NCBI GenBank assembly: GCA_018907035.1
Contig: JACCIC010000170.1
Coordinates: 486,001 to 550,000, forward strand
Direction of reading: 5' to 3'
Length of the DNA: 64,000 bases
Origin: Sycobia sp. Sy_11
Taxonomy: Eukaryota; Arthropoda; Insecta; Hymenoptera; Epichrysomallidae
This document shows, piece after piece, positions 29,031-41,908 of this stretch. How positions within the stretch are numbered: position 1 is the stretch's first letter; the number at the start of each line of letters is the position of its first letter. The position numbers and the translations under genes were made by a program. A model generated the notes under the pieces. That model was not told the origin of the DNA and did not search any database. It saw nothing but the letters and a program-made list of their open reading frames with translations.

Positions 29031-29710
29031 TCCCAGATTTCAATCTTCAACTGCTGCAGCCATGAATCCCTCATTTCCACGATAGTTTTCCTCCACATTT
29101 TTTTCTCTCTTTTCTGCACTCCGTCACCTTAAGGACTCAATCTGTTCGAAATTTAAATCTTCGTCGCGCCTCCGCCATTCCTCGCCCCATCACTCTGAAT
29201 CCTCAATTCTCGATTTCCCACCGATGGAAAAAGATCCTTAATCCTCCATTATGAGGCCCCGCTCACCTCGATGCCGTGAACACACCGAGCAGATGGACAT
29301 ACATTATGGAGGAGGCAAAAGGGTAAAATTTTTTTTGTCCGGCCCGGGGAACTTTCATGTAATACGGATGGCCACAAGGCGTAGCCATTGATATACGGCA
29401 AGCATCAAAACTCAGCCTTCTCCTCCCCATCCCCTCTCCTTATCCGCCCCGGATAATACGTCCTGAGTGCTTTTTTTGCGAGGAAATTTTTAAGGCGGGG
29501 AATTATTTAGCGGATGGGTGGCGCAGCGCCGCTGCACCGGACTTTGATGCGCCCCCCCCCCCCCATCGCCGCGATGATGGAGCTTTTAGTTTTATCGCGA
29601 GTTGCGCTTGGATGGAGAGAGGGAGAGAGAGAGACAGAGAGGTGGGGTATGGGAGGAACGGCGGGACTCTACTTTTGTTTACGCATTGTTTACGAGTTTT
29701 CGTAAAAAGC
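29031..29710. other. GC-moderate patch with a 13-C run and purine tract
   Basis: A run of 13 C lies at 29552-29564 and an imperfect GA tract at about 29614-29642. The open frame at 29514-29705 spans both and is unsupported. Confidence 0.5.
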
Positions 29711-30079
29711 GGAAAAAGTATTTATTTTCTCGCTCGTTACGCCCACTTTTCGACCGGCTCTGCAAAAGTGCTCATCCAATAATTACGTTAATTTGCCATC
29801 GGATTATCCTGAGTTCTCATATCGTAAATCCATTTAAGATAATGGCCGTTAATTAAAACTAATTCCGAGCGTTTTGCTTAGATTCAGAGATAAACGCATT
29901 ATCTTATTTCGATTGTTTGTTTCGCGAGTAGTATCGCGAATTGCACGTGTAAAGCCTACGCCAAGCCGATCGGCTTTTACATAGTGAAACGTCCAAAGTT
30001 TGAACACCAAATATAATATAATTATATTCTATTATCTTCGTCTATTACATATTTTAAGTGTTTCTATCTTAGATCATAT

Positions 30080-30842
30080 ATTAACTAGAAGAAGTTAACT
30101 GAATGGAAGAGCGGTGGTCTGTGTTAGACAGCACGAGAGAGATAAAGTACTAGAATGAGAGATATTTTCTCTGTCTCTGAGAATGTAGGATGCCGATAAA
30201 AAACTAAATAGCTATTTCTAAAAATAGAACGTCGCTTTCAGATATTGTTTTTCGTATAGGCGAGACTTCATTCGTTATATTGTATCATGAAGATAGGCGC
30301 TAACCGTTTATATACTTTCATTTATATACTTAGATTATACGAAATTATACAAAAAGCGAAATATACTGGGAATATTAAAAATTATGATTCTTTTATAATT
30401 ATTTTTCTCTGATTTTATAGCTGTATCTTTTAACATTTTTATTTTTACTTTTATTCCATCAAACAGGATCCATGATCAGCACTCTGCACATTAGAAACAA
30501 TTAAATCACTAAGGGAAATTATATTATCATATATAATTAGAAGAACTTTTGTGATATTTTATTTGTTATTGTATTTATTTAAAAAATTAGAATATAAGAA
30601 TATAGTACTTTGTGCAGCTGTCTACTGTACTTTCAGCTATCAAACATTCAAAAATTACATCTGTCTGTGTCTCTAACTCTGATCGAATGAGAAATAATCG
30701 TTCAGGGCGCTGTTTGAGAATGAGCGAGAGGGGGTGAGAGGGATATGGAAAAAACATCTCTCAGCCCGTACTTCTGCCTCAATTACATGGACAAAAACTG
30801 ACCACTAAATGGCTTCCACCAGTTAATATATACTGTACGGCT
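30080..30842. mobile_element. Possible MITE-like element with imperfect terminal inverted repeats
   Basis: The sequence at about 30080-30170 resembles the reverse complement of about 30750-30838. Shared blocks, in order from each end, are ATATTAACT, a TGGAAG block, a GGTC block, AAGTAC, and GAGAGAT followed by T-rich sequence. The arms are diverged and gapped and the interior (about 580 bases) has no transposase frame, as expected for a non-autonomous element. No clear target-site duplication was established. The alignment was made by eye and the family is unknown. Confidence 0.35.
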
Positions 30843-31700
30843 TAAATTATGCATCATCTTTAACTTTTAAACAATATTTAAAAAATGATGAAATTTATTT
30901 GGAGATGAAGCTAATGGCCCTACCATCTAAGTAAAACGATCCGGGTTTATGAATTCGAAAATTAATAAATGCGAAACGTCGGTAATAAAAATAAAAAATT
31001 CTGGCGTTGTATTACATATTTTCATTTATTCCACTTAGGCAACGGAAGCATCAGTTTAATCTCCAAATAAACTTACTACTTGTCATCATATTCAATTACA
31101 CTTAAATATTATAATAATTTTAATAATTATTATTAATAACTCATAGACTTGGCGAAACCAGTACTGTATTATCGTTCATAAACCTTTTCATATTCTTTTA
31201 AAAGTGTAATTACTGATAATTTAATTGTGCTTATGCCATTTATTCAATTATTATTTTATTCAATCATTTATTAATTTATAATTATTTTATTCAATTATTT
31301 CTTAATTTATAATTACTTATTCTTTCTAATCAACGCTACGTCAGTGCTACTCATTCCCCTTCGCGACAGCAAGTGCAAACTCTCTTGTTAAAATTCAAGA
31401 CAAACGGTTCTTTTCTTGCGCTCACGCAAATCATTGAAAGGTGTCGGAGTGCTAATTCTGCGCCACCTGTGAGAAATGGTTGATAATAAAATTCGCTGGT
31501 TACTTTAGGCCTTTCGCGCAAACCGCGCATTTCAGTCCTATACAATCGATCATACTTTATTCCTCGGGTTTTGCACGCGACATTAATGCCCCGCCTATCC
31601 CGGCTAGTGTGCGACGACGCGACGTAAATAAAATTCGGAATATAAGCTGCCACGATATTTATCAATATCTGATAGTAAATTAGAACAGATAAAGAATAGG

Positions 31701-31768
<68 letters not shown>

Positions 31769-32440
31769 TCTTATATGTATGGGCTCTCTATTTTTTAATT
31801 ATTCAATATGATCATACGAAATTTAGGCATGAAAAAATCTTAAATGCAAAAATTAAAAATTTAGAGAGACCATAGATGTGAATATTTGTTAAATATTATC
31901 TAAATATTTATTTTTATTATAAATAATACAAACACTATTTGAAGAAAATATTCGTTAAATTCTTATACATATATTAAAAAATTAATTATGAAATTTAATA
32001 TTGAGAATGAAAATTCAAATGATTACGCTCTATTTTATGTATGTTTGATTAGAAAGTAGAAACAAATGTATCGAAAAACTTGATGTGCATTGTACAGTTA
32101 TATGAAGTATGGATGGCTTTTCTATAAATTAATCGAAATTATCTATCTAATAATTTTAATTCTATATTTTTTATACTTCCCACATACTAAAAAGTAATTA
32201 TTACTAGTTAGTTATTATCGGATAAAAAATGTTGACATTTTTTAGCAATATTTTTAATTTTATAACTAAATCATACAATTATTCATTTTGTTACCAGTAT
32301 TCTAATGTAACAGAGCTGGATTTGCTCCCTCTTAGATACGCACAAAATAATATTACATTACCCGAGTTCTTTTCAAAAACATTTTTATTTTAAATTTTTC
32401 CATAACCTCTCTTTGTTCTATAAAAATTTTAACATGCATG
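30843..32440. other. AT-rich DNA with a short tandem duplication and a (GT)n array
   Basis: A unit of about 31 bases is tandemly duplicated at 31249-31311. A long (TG)n array lies at 31702-31766. No supported gene; the open frames over 31351-31683 overlap on opposite strands without a domain. Confidence 0.55.
31702..31766 (+). repeat. (TG)n array
   Basis: Uninterrupted TG dinucleotide array of about 65 bases, the same class of repeat that the R1-clade element at 15.0-16.3 kb sits in (there on the AC strand). This copy carries no insertion. Confidence 0.9.
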
Positions 32441-33500
32441 TACACGCGCCGCTGCGTTAAAGAGCAAACTTTCTTACGTGGTCTTGGCGCACATACAGTG
32501 TAAAAGTAACGTACTTTATCTCCGAAAGCTTTCACGCGAAAGCTCTTCTTTAAAGATATTTTCCTTTCTGGCGTCCCGGGGGCGAACGCCCGGCCGCCGT
32601 GTAAAAACTAAAAACTGCGAGCGAAAGCAGCGCGCCGCTTAATTGCGACCGGGAACAAGACGTCAAACGGGACGTAGCAGCAACCGAGTTAAGCGAGTTT
32701 CTTTTTATTTTCAACGAGAACAAAAACGGAAAAAAACGAGCATGAGAAAAAGAAAAACAAAACAAAAAATACACCGCACTCACGCCGCTGCTTATACATT
32801 CTGATTAGGAATATAATGTCCGCCGCCTCGGCTATTACGCGCGCGCGCGCGCTTCCCGACTTCTTCCCGGACTCGGCCTTCCGTTACGGAAAAAAAAAAC
32901 CAACCACACCTCCCCCCCGCGCAAGAACCGCGAGCAAAAGAGACCCGCCGCGCCGGCAACATGCCGCGCATCGGGTTCGTTATCAATTTATGCTTGGTGC
33001 ATATGTAAACACGATCAAAGATAGAGTGAGGGAGAGAGGGAGAGAGGGAGAGAGAGAGCGGCCGCGGAGAAGGGTCGATCGTTAATTTTACCGCCTCTCC
33101 CGTCGTCCGTGAAATAGAAGCCGCGCGTGTACACCGCAGTTATGAGGGGGGGGGGTGTATTGGGTGGTTGCTGAGAATTTATTGCACGCGGAGCGGCCGG
33201 CCGAGGGGGCGGGATTGTCGGCGGGAGAGGAGGGAGGGCAAAGTTTATAATGCCCGTTAATTAATTGGGGCGCAAAAAGTGCGCTCCCGGTCGCCGCGCT
33301 TCCCAACTTTCACCGATCTGATTGACGAAGAGAGATCCTCTTGCTTTTTCATTAAAGTCCCGAATACCGCCGGGAAGTTTGTGTTATCACCCCCCCCCCC
33401 TCCCCTGTGCGGCCGCCGCTTCGCTTTACCGACGTAATCGTCCGGCGCTGCGAGAGGGGCTGAGTTGGGTGGCGGGGGGTGTATAATTTGTTTCTCGCAG
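32441..33500. other. Large CpG-rich patch with G and C runs
   Basis: CpG-dense sequence with a (GC)n stretch near 32839-32850, an imperfect GA tract at 33024-33058, a 10-G run at 33146-33155 and a C run at about 33390-33400. Overlapping open frames on both strands are unsupported. It is a candidate promoter-like or open-chromatin segment by composition only. Confidence 0.5.
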
Positions 33501-35540
33501 GTGTCTAGCGAGTTTGCAATATTAGCGATCGTTATTGGAATGCGTTAATGTCTCTTTTAAATGCTCGGGAATTTTCAGTTTAAATTTTGTTTTCCTTTTT
33601 GAAATATCATTTGAACATGATACTTTGAATGTCATATGAATAATATGGCTGCTACATCAAAATGATATTCAAGTTACGATAAAAGAATTTTTTTATCAGA
33701 TAATCGGAAAGAATTTTTGATCGCTTATGTCAAAAATTCTTGTCCTTTTAGCAGATAAATATGCACATTGAAAATTGAAAAATATTTTCTTTCAGCGCGT
33801 ATATTTATAATTTATTCATTAAATGCATTTTATAAATTATGAATAAACCACAACGGAATAGGATCGAAATAATATGTAAAATTTATCATATATTATCGAA
33901 TCATATGTTATGCATATTAATATGAAATTTTAATTATACTCTCGAATTAGTTATTGGTAATTGAACTATTCAGATTGATGTAACGGTAAAAAAGAAGAAG
34001 ATTTTAATATATTGTCACTTATGACGCGAACTGAAGTGTGAATGTATATGTGAAATGGAAATAAGCGGGATAACCATCCGTCGCGAAATCGATAAGTAAT
34101 ATGGAGCTCTATAAACATGCAAAAATTCTAATAATTGGCATATTTATTATAACAATTATAAAGAATTATATTACATATACATACTAAAACTTGCACTAAA
34201 TTATACTAAAAACTTATTATTATTGATTCAGATAGTATTAGCCGAGATGACACGAACGACATCATAAATAATGGATATGCTAATATAATAAAATTTAAAT
34301 TTTTTAATCGGATTGATTATATTGTAAATAAATAACGGAAACCCTATCATTTACCACATAGCAAGAAAAACAACGTTCTGCTTTCTAGCAAACGAAACAA
34401 TTCAAATATTGCATTAATATAAGTGTTTTCGATAAAAAAAACAATGTTAAAATTTAAAGGGACCAAGCACTGTATTACAATAATTTCTAGAACGCCAATA
34501 GCAAGATTATACTATCCCACTTATACACAATTTCATACCCACAGGTACAAGGATTTAGTTACGTACATATTCTTCCCATTCATATGTATAGATTTCATCG
34601 TATATTCATTCATATAGTTTCTAAGTAGCGTTATTTTCTAGTAAAATAATATGAAAACGTAAGCTGTAATAAAAAGAACATAATAAGCTGTATTTGTAAA
34701 TTAAATGTGAGTAATGACAACGAGGGTGATTACTAACACCATTTTGAAGTATTTGGTATCACCATAAAGCTCCTAAATATCCTTAATCAGTTTATTTAAT
34801 TACTATATAATGCTACATTCCAAATTCTTATCATAACGTCTCATTAACGCAAATTTTATACTACCTATATTGTACTTTTGGTTTTAATGATTTCGCAATA
34901 ATATGTATTTAAGTACATAAAAAATTTCTAATAAATTGTTAACATTTAATGACTATTAGGTAAAAAGTTATACTTTTAAAAAGTTAGTTCCATTAAAAAG
35001 CAATTCGCGAAATATTAATATTCACAGTGATAAATAATATTAAATATAAGATAAATGTAGCGTACTTTAGCGTGTTCCGTTAATGTACAAAATTTCATAA
35101 ACGTAAATATATAGGAATAAGCTTTAGTATGAATAAGCGCGTCATTACATAAACTAATGTCTGCTCATTGTGTTGATTTATAAATCAATTTTAATTTTTC
35201 AAATCAATAAGTGCAAAGCACCCTCTGAGCTTTGAAATTTAAGTTGGTGCAGTAACGCGAGGGGGAAAAATATTAATTAAAAATGGTTGCCCTTAAACAA
35301 TAAGTTTGGGAATATTTTCATGAATTTTTAAACGTCTAAGTACAGATTTATAACTATCTAATTACAGATATGTAGATACTAAGTGGCTCCAGATGCCGAT
35401 CATATATTCTTAAATTTCGTGCTTATACAAACTTATATTTATTAAATTTGCTCCTGCTAAAATCCTCGATTAGCCGTTGAGGTGCTATTTTCCGGTCGAC
35501 AAACTCCTCGAACTCTGCGAGATTATTAATTTGTACGTTA
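33501..35540. other. AT-rich DNA without a supported gene
   Basis: About 2 kb of AT-rich sequence with no array and no convincing coding segment. Confidence 0.5.
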
Positions 35541-35542
35541 TC

Positions 35543-35600
35543 ATATATATATATATATACATACATATATATAATGTGTGTGTGTGTGTGTGTGTGTGTT
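35543..35600. repeat. (TA)n then (GT)n compound array
   Basis: TA units at 35543-35559, a short TACATA spacer, and GT units at about 35575-35599. Confidence 0.8.
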
Positions 35601-38600
35601 TAGAGCTGATGAAATCACTGAATAATTAAATTACGGTGAGGTTGATCGACTTCTCCCACACAAGAGCAGCGAAAACTTAAAATGAAGGAATTGTCAAGAG
35701 AGGCACTCGCGTTAATCGTTGGTTCCGGAGTTTGTCCTCTTCAAGCCCCCCCCCCTCCCCGCCTGCGTGCTTTAGCCGCTACGAGAAGGAAGAAGCAAAT
35801 TGACGCATAGTTCCAATCCTTAGCTTCGCTGCCCCATTCGCCCCCCCCCCCTCACCAGGTCGGATTCAAGGATTTTTTGTCGCTCGCCGACGACAAGGTA
35901 CTAGACCCCCGCTTAATACCAGGGAACTAAATTATTTTTTTATTTTTAATTTTCAACGTTAATTTATATTCTGAATGAAAAATCTACTGGACAGTACTTT
36001 TTTGATTAGGTGTATTTATGTCGTAGCGCTAATTTTGAATGTATGTTTCGCGCCTTGATAACGTTAGAGAGAATTTGATCTATTTCATTAGAAGCATTAT
36101 GACCATTGTGTCAATGGAATAACATTTCATTACAAAATGCCTGCTCTAAATTAATACAGCTCGATTATATGTCAAGCACTAAACCGAACATAACGTATAC
36201 CTCTATTTAAATATACCCTACCTCTGACTGAAATGTTCCTATTAGTCATTTTCTTTGAATAACCGATCGTAATTGAGTATAGTAGTTGAGTTTGAAAATG
36301 TTTTTTATTTTAATAACTATTGTAAATGTAATAGTTTAATGTAATATTATATATTAATTTGAAAAAAACAATTAATTGAGAAAAATATTATTGACTGAGA
36401 ATAATAATGGTACGAAACAGGGGATGGAATGCAAGGTTCGATTTTGAGGTAACAATAATATTTAATAACTACTTCATCATTTGATTGAAATTTATATTTT
36501 TTTTATTTGAGAATATTTGGGATTCAACTATGGAAAAACAATGTTCAATAATTTTTAACTGAGTAATTTCATATGTTAATTTCATATCCTATCGAAATTC
36601 TATAGACCGCAGAAATTGCAAATTCCAAATAAAATATATTAAAATATACACATACATAATTATTTTTTTTATTATTAAGCCTTAAAAATTAAAAGCCAAA
36701 GTTATCTAAAAATGAAAATATCAAAGATGATATTCAGAAATGTATACGAAATGATAATTGTAATAACTTGTAATAATATTATTACAGTACTGGGCGTATC
36801 GAATGAAATAATAATTATATTACACATTATAAGAAACTAACGTTCATCAAATTTAATTTTCTCATCGAAAAGATTTCTCAATTTAAAATTCAATTTGAGC
36901 GACTCATTAAATATTATGAATTAATTAATTAAATATTTTATAATTTAATAACGATTACAAAAATAATTTCAGTCGTTAGTAGTAGTAATAATAATAATAA
37001 TAATAATAATAATTTATTATTATTATTAATAAATTTATAAGAGTTACTTAAGAAAAAATCTCAACGACATCCTTGAAAATAAAATTTATACAATTAAGCA
37101 TCCAAATGTTTGAAAATTGATAGTCATGTTAGCATTCAATTTTTTCGCAATGATTAAAAATGAGGTGGTAATTTGTCATTCCGCAGTGCTAGTGTGAGGC
37201 CTGTAGCAGGTACTGTATATGTGTGTATATGTATAAAGTTACTGTTAACAATTCTTAGCTCATTACATTTTTATGCCTTATTTTACTTCGGAGTTACCTG
37301 TTTCCGAATCAAAATAAAAAAAAATTTAATTTCGTACGTACTTTACTTCAGTATTACTTCATTTGCAGATTCAGCGGATATACAAGAAAGACACAGTGAA
37401 GATATGGCGTCGCTTGCCATTTTCAATCGCGGTCACCGACCAAACGGGGTGGGACTCTATTATCTTATTCTGTTCGGAATACCCAGGCTTCGTCGCGCGT
37501 GAGATTCGCGTTGAGATACCATTTTATTTATTTATTCTTTTTTTAGTCAATATAGTAGAAGAATCTTCTTGTGCCACTTTTTCTTTAATATACGCAGAGG
37601 AATTTCGTAGTGACAGTAAATTCACGAAAAACTTCATTAGGAATGCGTGAGAATTTGAATTTATTTCGATTTCTAGACCTGTTTTTCTGTCCTCTTTTTC
37701 TGTCTTTATTTCGTTTGACATTTAAGAGTGACTATTATTGTTTTACAGACCTGTCTGAGCTGTGTTGCGTATTTTACAATATGACTTGGCAATGCTGTAC
37801 TGAATATTTAAATTCCAGTTTCAAAAAAAGTTATAGCTGGTATCAACTAAAAAAATTTTTGCGTTCTTACAGTCTTTATAAAATAATATAATTATATATA
37901 ATGGCAGCTAGTTCTTGTTTATAATTAAACCCGTAGAATCTGAAATAAAAAAACTACTACTAAAAAAAAAGAGGAAAAAATAATCAATGTACTATTTTTA
38001 CTAAGGACAATCTGTCTGGTTCCACCATCAAATCTGGCCTAATCTTCTATCTGCTTCGTCCAAAGTTTAGAACCGCTTCGACTCATGATGAGGTACTAAA
38101 TTGATAATGTGATGTTTTAGAGTATAAACACTGACAGAGTGCATATCATTATTTGATACGTTCTCAATTTTGAGAATGTCGAAGTACTTTTCTTACGAAT
38201 CCTAGGATTATTGAGTTATTGTATTAAGCCTAATTCAATCCTAACATAGGAGGATAAGACCGATTGCGAACTCTTAACGAAGTGGTTGTTAATTACACGA
38301 TTAAGCATTATTTCTATATCTTTAATTAGTTTGTTCCATTACTAATTTTGAATAAGTTGTAATTTTTCTTATCTTGCTAATCAGATACTTTATACTTTAA
38401 AGAATATTTATCAAAATCCTCTGTTCTATATGTAATGCAGATGTTTGCATTGTTTAATTGCAATAATTACATAAGAATAAAAAACTGAAAATAATGTGCA
38501 TTTACATTCACAGTAGGCGTAAATTTAATCTAATAAAGATTAAATCACCACCGACGCAATTGATTTGCACGGCAAAAGTGTAAATGGGCGTAAAGTATTA

Positions 38601-38650
38601 TACACTCGTAATATGTTATACACGAGCAAGAAGCAATTTGCTACGTATAA
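35601..38650. other. AT-rich DNA; (AAT)n/(ATT)n tract and a possible small exon
   Basis: C runs lie at about 35746-35753 and 35841-35851. The stretch 36977-37030 is an (AAT)n tract followed directly by (ATT)n, which is self-complementary. A pyrimidine-rich tract ending in CAG at 37368 precedes a GC-richer segment (37369-37502) that looks exon-like but has no known domain. No gene is called. Confidence 0.4.
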
Positions 38651-38653
38651 TAC

Positions 38654-38656
<3 letters not shown>

Positions 38657-38706
<50 letters not shown>
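38657..38706. repeat. (TA)n array
   Basis: Uninterrupted TA array; Tyr-Ile frames here are artefacts. Confidence 0.9.
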
Positions 38707-38712
<6 letters not shown>

Positions 38713-39560
38713 AAGCTTTCCTTTCGAGCCTCCGTGCGCGTGCCTCGCCGCACTTCTCCTCTGTAAGTAGGTAATGTAGAGCGCGCGCGTATACTCTATT
38801 CCCTCATATCTTCTCATATAAAGACGCCTTGCTGTCGCTGTGTACTTCTATATAATGCAACGCGTGACTTTCATCACGTACTTACTCAGGGAGGGCGTCG
38901 GCTGTTCGACGAAATGGACCTCGGCATGCGTGTCCGCGCGCGTCCCCTGTCATGGTTTCTGGACCGTCGACCGATCAGCGGCCGGTTAGCGCCGGATCAA
39001 TCCGATACACAACTGCGTGTGGCTTTCAACGAGGGCCGTTCAGCGCTGACGCGCGGGCTCGAATACGTCAGCCGGATATGGGTGCAGGGGCTCTGCACGA
39101 CTCATTTTACGAGGTGACTGCGATCGTTCTGTCATTCTGACATGTGTCAATTCGTATCAGTGGCAAATTATTCGTAAAGTATTGCGCAAGGTTCGGTAGA
39201 ACTTTGTTGGCATAACCTTCCGATTCCTCAGATTTTATTGCCGATTGTAAAGATCATTTCTTTACTTACTTTTGTAAATATCAAATTGATTTTACCATAC
39301 CATCGAGACTTGGTACTAAGGTATCTATACAATTCATGAAATTAATCAAAGGATAAGACATCAGAATATTCATGGTTATATCCGTGATGAATTACACTTT
39401 GTTTTTGCACTTAAAACAATGAATTTTGCAAAATGTTGCTCCGAAAATATTGGGTCAATAAGTACGTCACTACCCATCGAATTCCTTTACGAAATTTCTC
39501 TTTCAAAAGCAAAGAGAAAATAAAAGAAATTCCCATCTGAGTATGAAGAATTAAATTCTG
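38707..39560. other. GC-rich patch then AT-rich DNA
   Basis: CpG-rich to about 39120, AT-rich afterwards. Two overlapping open frames at 38914-39140 have no domain and are not called. Confidence 0.45.
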
Positions 39561-40021
39561 AAAATAAACAAAGAGAACGTCCCACCTGACACGACGGCCA
39601 AGCTGTGAGTCAGGGCTGTGCGAGATGGAGACGTAAACAAAAGAGAGAAAAAAGATCCACTGCTATTTAGCCGCTTTGACAGATCAGCGCGCGTGGCTTT
39701 ATAGCGCGTTCCACCGACTGACTGGACGAGTCAAGACGCATCGGGGGCCAGTGTCCCTTGCGGACGCACTTCGTCACCGAACGAGACAAAAGAGGCTTGC
39801 TGGGGGTAAAGGGGAAGGAGGAGGAGGGAGGGCAAAAAGAGTCCGCCAGGAGAGATGGAAGGCCGCGACGAGGGAGAGGGAGAGGATATCCTACATTACG
39901 CGCGATCTCTCTGATAATGGTGTAATAATAGCTTAACACGAGCGAGAGAGACAATTTGATCCGATGTCTCCGTTAACTCTTTCCCTCCTTCCCTCTCCCC
40001 CCTATGCCACAGTCTATCTCT

Positions 40022-40025
<4 letters not shown>
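39561..40025. other. GC-moderate DNA upstream of the saposin A-type gene
   Basis: Purine-rich stretches near 39800-39885. Opposed open frames on both strands have no supporting feature. May form part of a promoter region; that is inference from position and composition. Confidence 0.4.

Positions 40026-40073
<48 letters not shown>
40026..40073 (+). repeat. (CT)n array
   Basis: Uninterrupted CT array of about 48 bases, 670 bases upstream of the saposin A-type coding start. In insects such homopurine-homopyrimidine tracts can bind GAGA-type factors; a role here is not shown. Confidence 0.85.
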
Positions 40074-40075
<2 letters not shown>

Positions 40076-40169
40076 CATGAGCTATAGCGCTTGGCACGAC
40101 ACCAGTGTGCATCATATTCGTGGTGGGCAAGCATCGAGTCGGGACTACTCTAGGCTCGCAAATTTCTAG

Positions 40170-40258
40170 CCAGTTAGTGGAGTGATTGCAGCCGGTTGAT
40201 AAGGTTGACCGAGTTTATTAACAGTATAGTGTAACGAATGCTGGGATCTCAGACTTAG
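40170..40258 (+). other. Possible untranslated first exon of the saposin A-type gene
   Basis: A strong donor-like sequence (TTAG/GTAAGG) ends at 40258/40259 in GC-moderate sequence downstream of the (CT)n array. A weak acceptor (GAATTATAG) ends at 40599. A spliced 5' UTR joining these is possible. Alternatively transcription starts near a TATA-like stretch at 40547-40553. The 5' end shown is arbitrary. Confidence 0.2.
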
Positions 40259-40741
40259 GTAAGGATTTTAGGCCTTTCTAAAGTAAAAAAATAAAATGAT
40301 CAGCATGACTGTCATTCTCTTTTAGACGTATAAGGCATTAGAATTGTTAGCATTGGAAATCTAATTGTCCACGTAATTCACGCAATATCTGATTATTCAA
40401 AGAATGTATTGAAATATAATGTGTTTGAGAATTACAAATAAAATAAAAAATTAACGTAAAAATTGTATTTAGTAATATTTGATAACATGTCAAAAAGGGA
40501 AAAGTTACTCTACTTAAACTGACCGAGAGAAAGTCAGTGCATACGTATATATTTTACTTCAACCAATAAACGCTGATGCTCGAAACTTTTGAATTATAGA
40601 TTATTAGCAAAGTTGAAATTGATGTGGAAACGTATAGTTTTAGATGCTTCCCAACAGTTAACGCTTCGCTGCCCATTTAATTCAATCAAGAAGCCCTTTA
40701 CACTCGTGGTGAGCCGCTCTGCCGAGCGCCAATCGACTAAA

Positions 40742-41908
40742 ATGAAATACTTCTACAGTCTATTGTTCATCACGGTCTCAAGTTTGTGCTTGATCGAGGT
40801 AACGGCCTTAACCTTTATTGCATTGTTTATTTTCCAACCAATCGACGAATATTTCGAAACAGTTTGCTTTCTAACATTCATTTATAGCTTTATTGTAAAT
40901 TTAAAGTCCATAGAATGGCGCCCATCGTATATGTAACGATCCCTTTTTTCTTTTATTAGATTAGCAATGGAAAACGTTCAATTTTAGGGTTGATTGTATC
41001 GTGATGAACGCCATGGCGCAGATTCATTTACACGATTATCTGCTACTACATAATCTTTAGCTATCACTCCTCCCGTGCAAAAACTATTTGACTATTAACA
41101 TACCCATTGCTACTATATCAATATCTATATTTCAGATCGACGCTGAGCGACCAGCGATTTGTTATCAAGGCTCTGTGAATTACTGCAAACACATGCAAAG
41201 CGCGAAGGTTTGCGGCGTACGTAAATCAAAACTTGTTTATTAAGAAATGGCGATGATTGTCACATCTAGTGAACCTTATTAAATAAGAGTATTATGTGCC
41301 AATATCGAAAAGTGATCTTAATTTAAAAGGACAAACGGTTATCTCGGCCCTAGTCATTGTGATTTATCGAACTAATTGATATTTGCATGTTGTCAAATGT
41401 TTTGTAGAGTTCGAGCTCGAAATAACATATAGTTACATTACACCTGCTCCGTATCAGAGTCGAGGAAAACATTTGCGGGTACGTTATTTGACCTATTGCA
41501 AAGTGAAGCGAATCAAGCTCGCGCGAGCTTGCGTGATTGTAGTTTAAAGTGGTTTCACCAGCGTAAGACGCACACTGCCAGCTCGTGTAATGTTCTCGAA
41601 ACGCTCTGTCACGGATTCTTTTCAGCGTTACTTTATTTTAATAACGTAATCTCCACTTTTAATACGCATTGGCTTCGTTTGTCAGGATATACTCTTATTT
41701 AACGAAAATTTACTCGATCATTGCCGAATAATTATGAATTGACTTTAGACGAGTGATCATAATTTATATGAAAATAATTGCACTTTTATTTTAGAAACTG
41801 CGCTTTTGTCAGCTTATCTGGAATCCACCGGCTGGATACAGGATCGTTAAAAATGGAAACCACTACGAGGTATTAAATCCAAATTTTGGATTTATTCACG
41901 TTGGCTGA
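40742..41908 (+). CDS. Small secreted protein with one saposin A-type domain, three exons
   Basis: Three exons, 40742-40798, 41136-41216 and 41795-41908 (TGA), join in frame with phase-0 introns (GTAACG...TTTCAG and GTACGT...TTTTAG) to give 83 residues. Exon 1 encodes a hydrophobic signal peptide (MKYFYSLLFITVSSLCLIE), with cleavage likely near Ala22. Exons 2 and 3 encode a saposin A-type domain with Cys28, 36, 45 and 51 and Trp55. The spacing C-x7-C-x8-C-x5-C-x3-W, with Gly31, Tyr35 and Ala42-Lys43, matches that family. In prosaposin and surfactant protein B precursors this domain flanks the lipid-binding B domains and guides sorting; here it stands alone. The start is chosen for its AAAATG context and signal peptide; an in-frame ATG 40 codons upstream (40622) would bury the signal. 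AATAAA lies at 42206-42211. An alternative donor at 41869/41870 could extend the protein into unseen exons. Confidence 0.75.
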
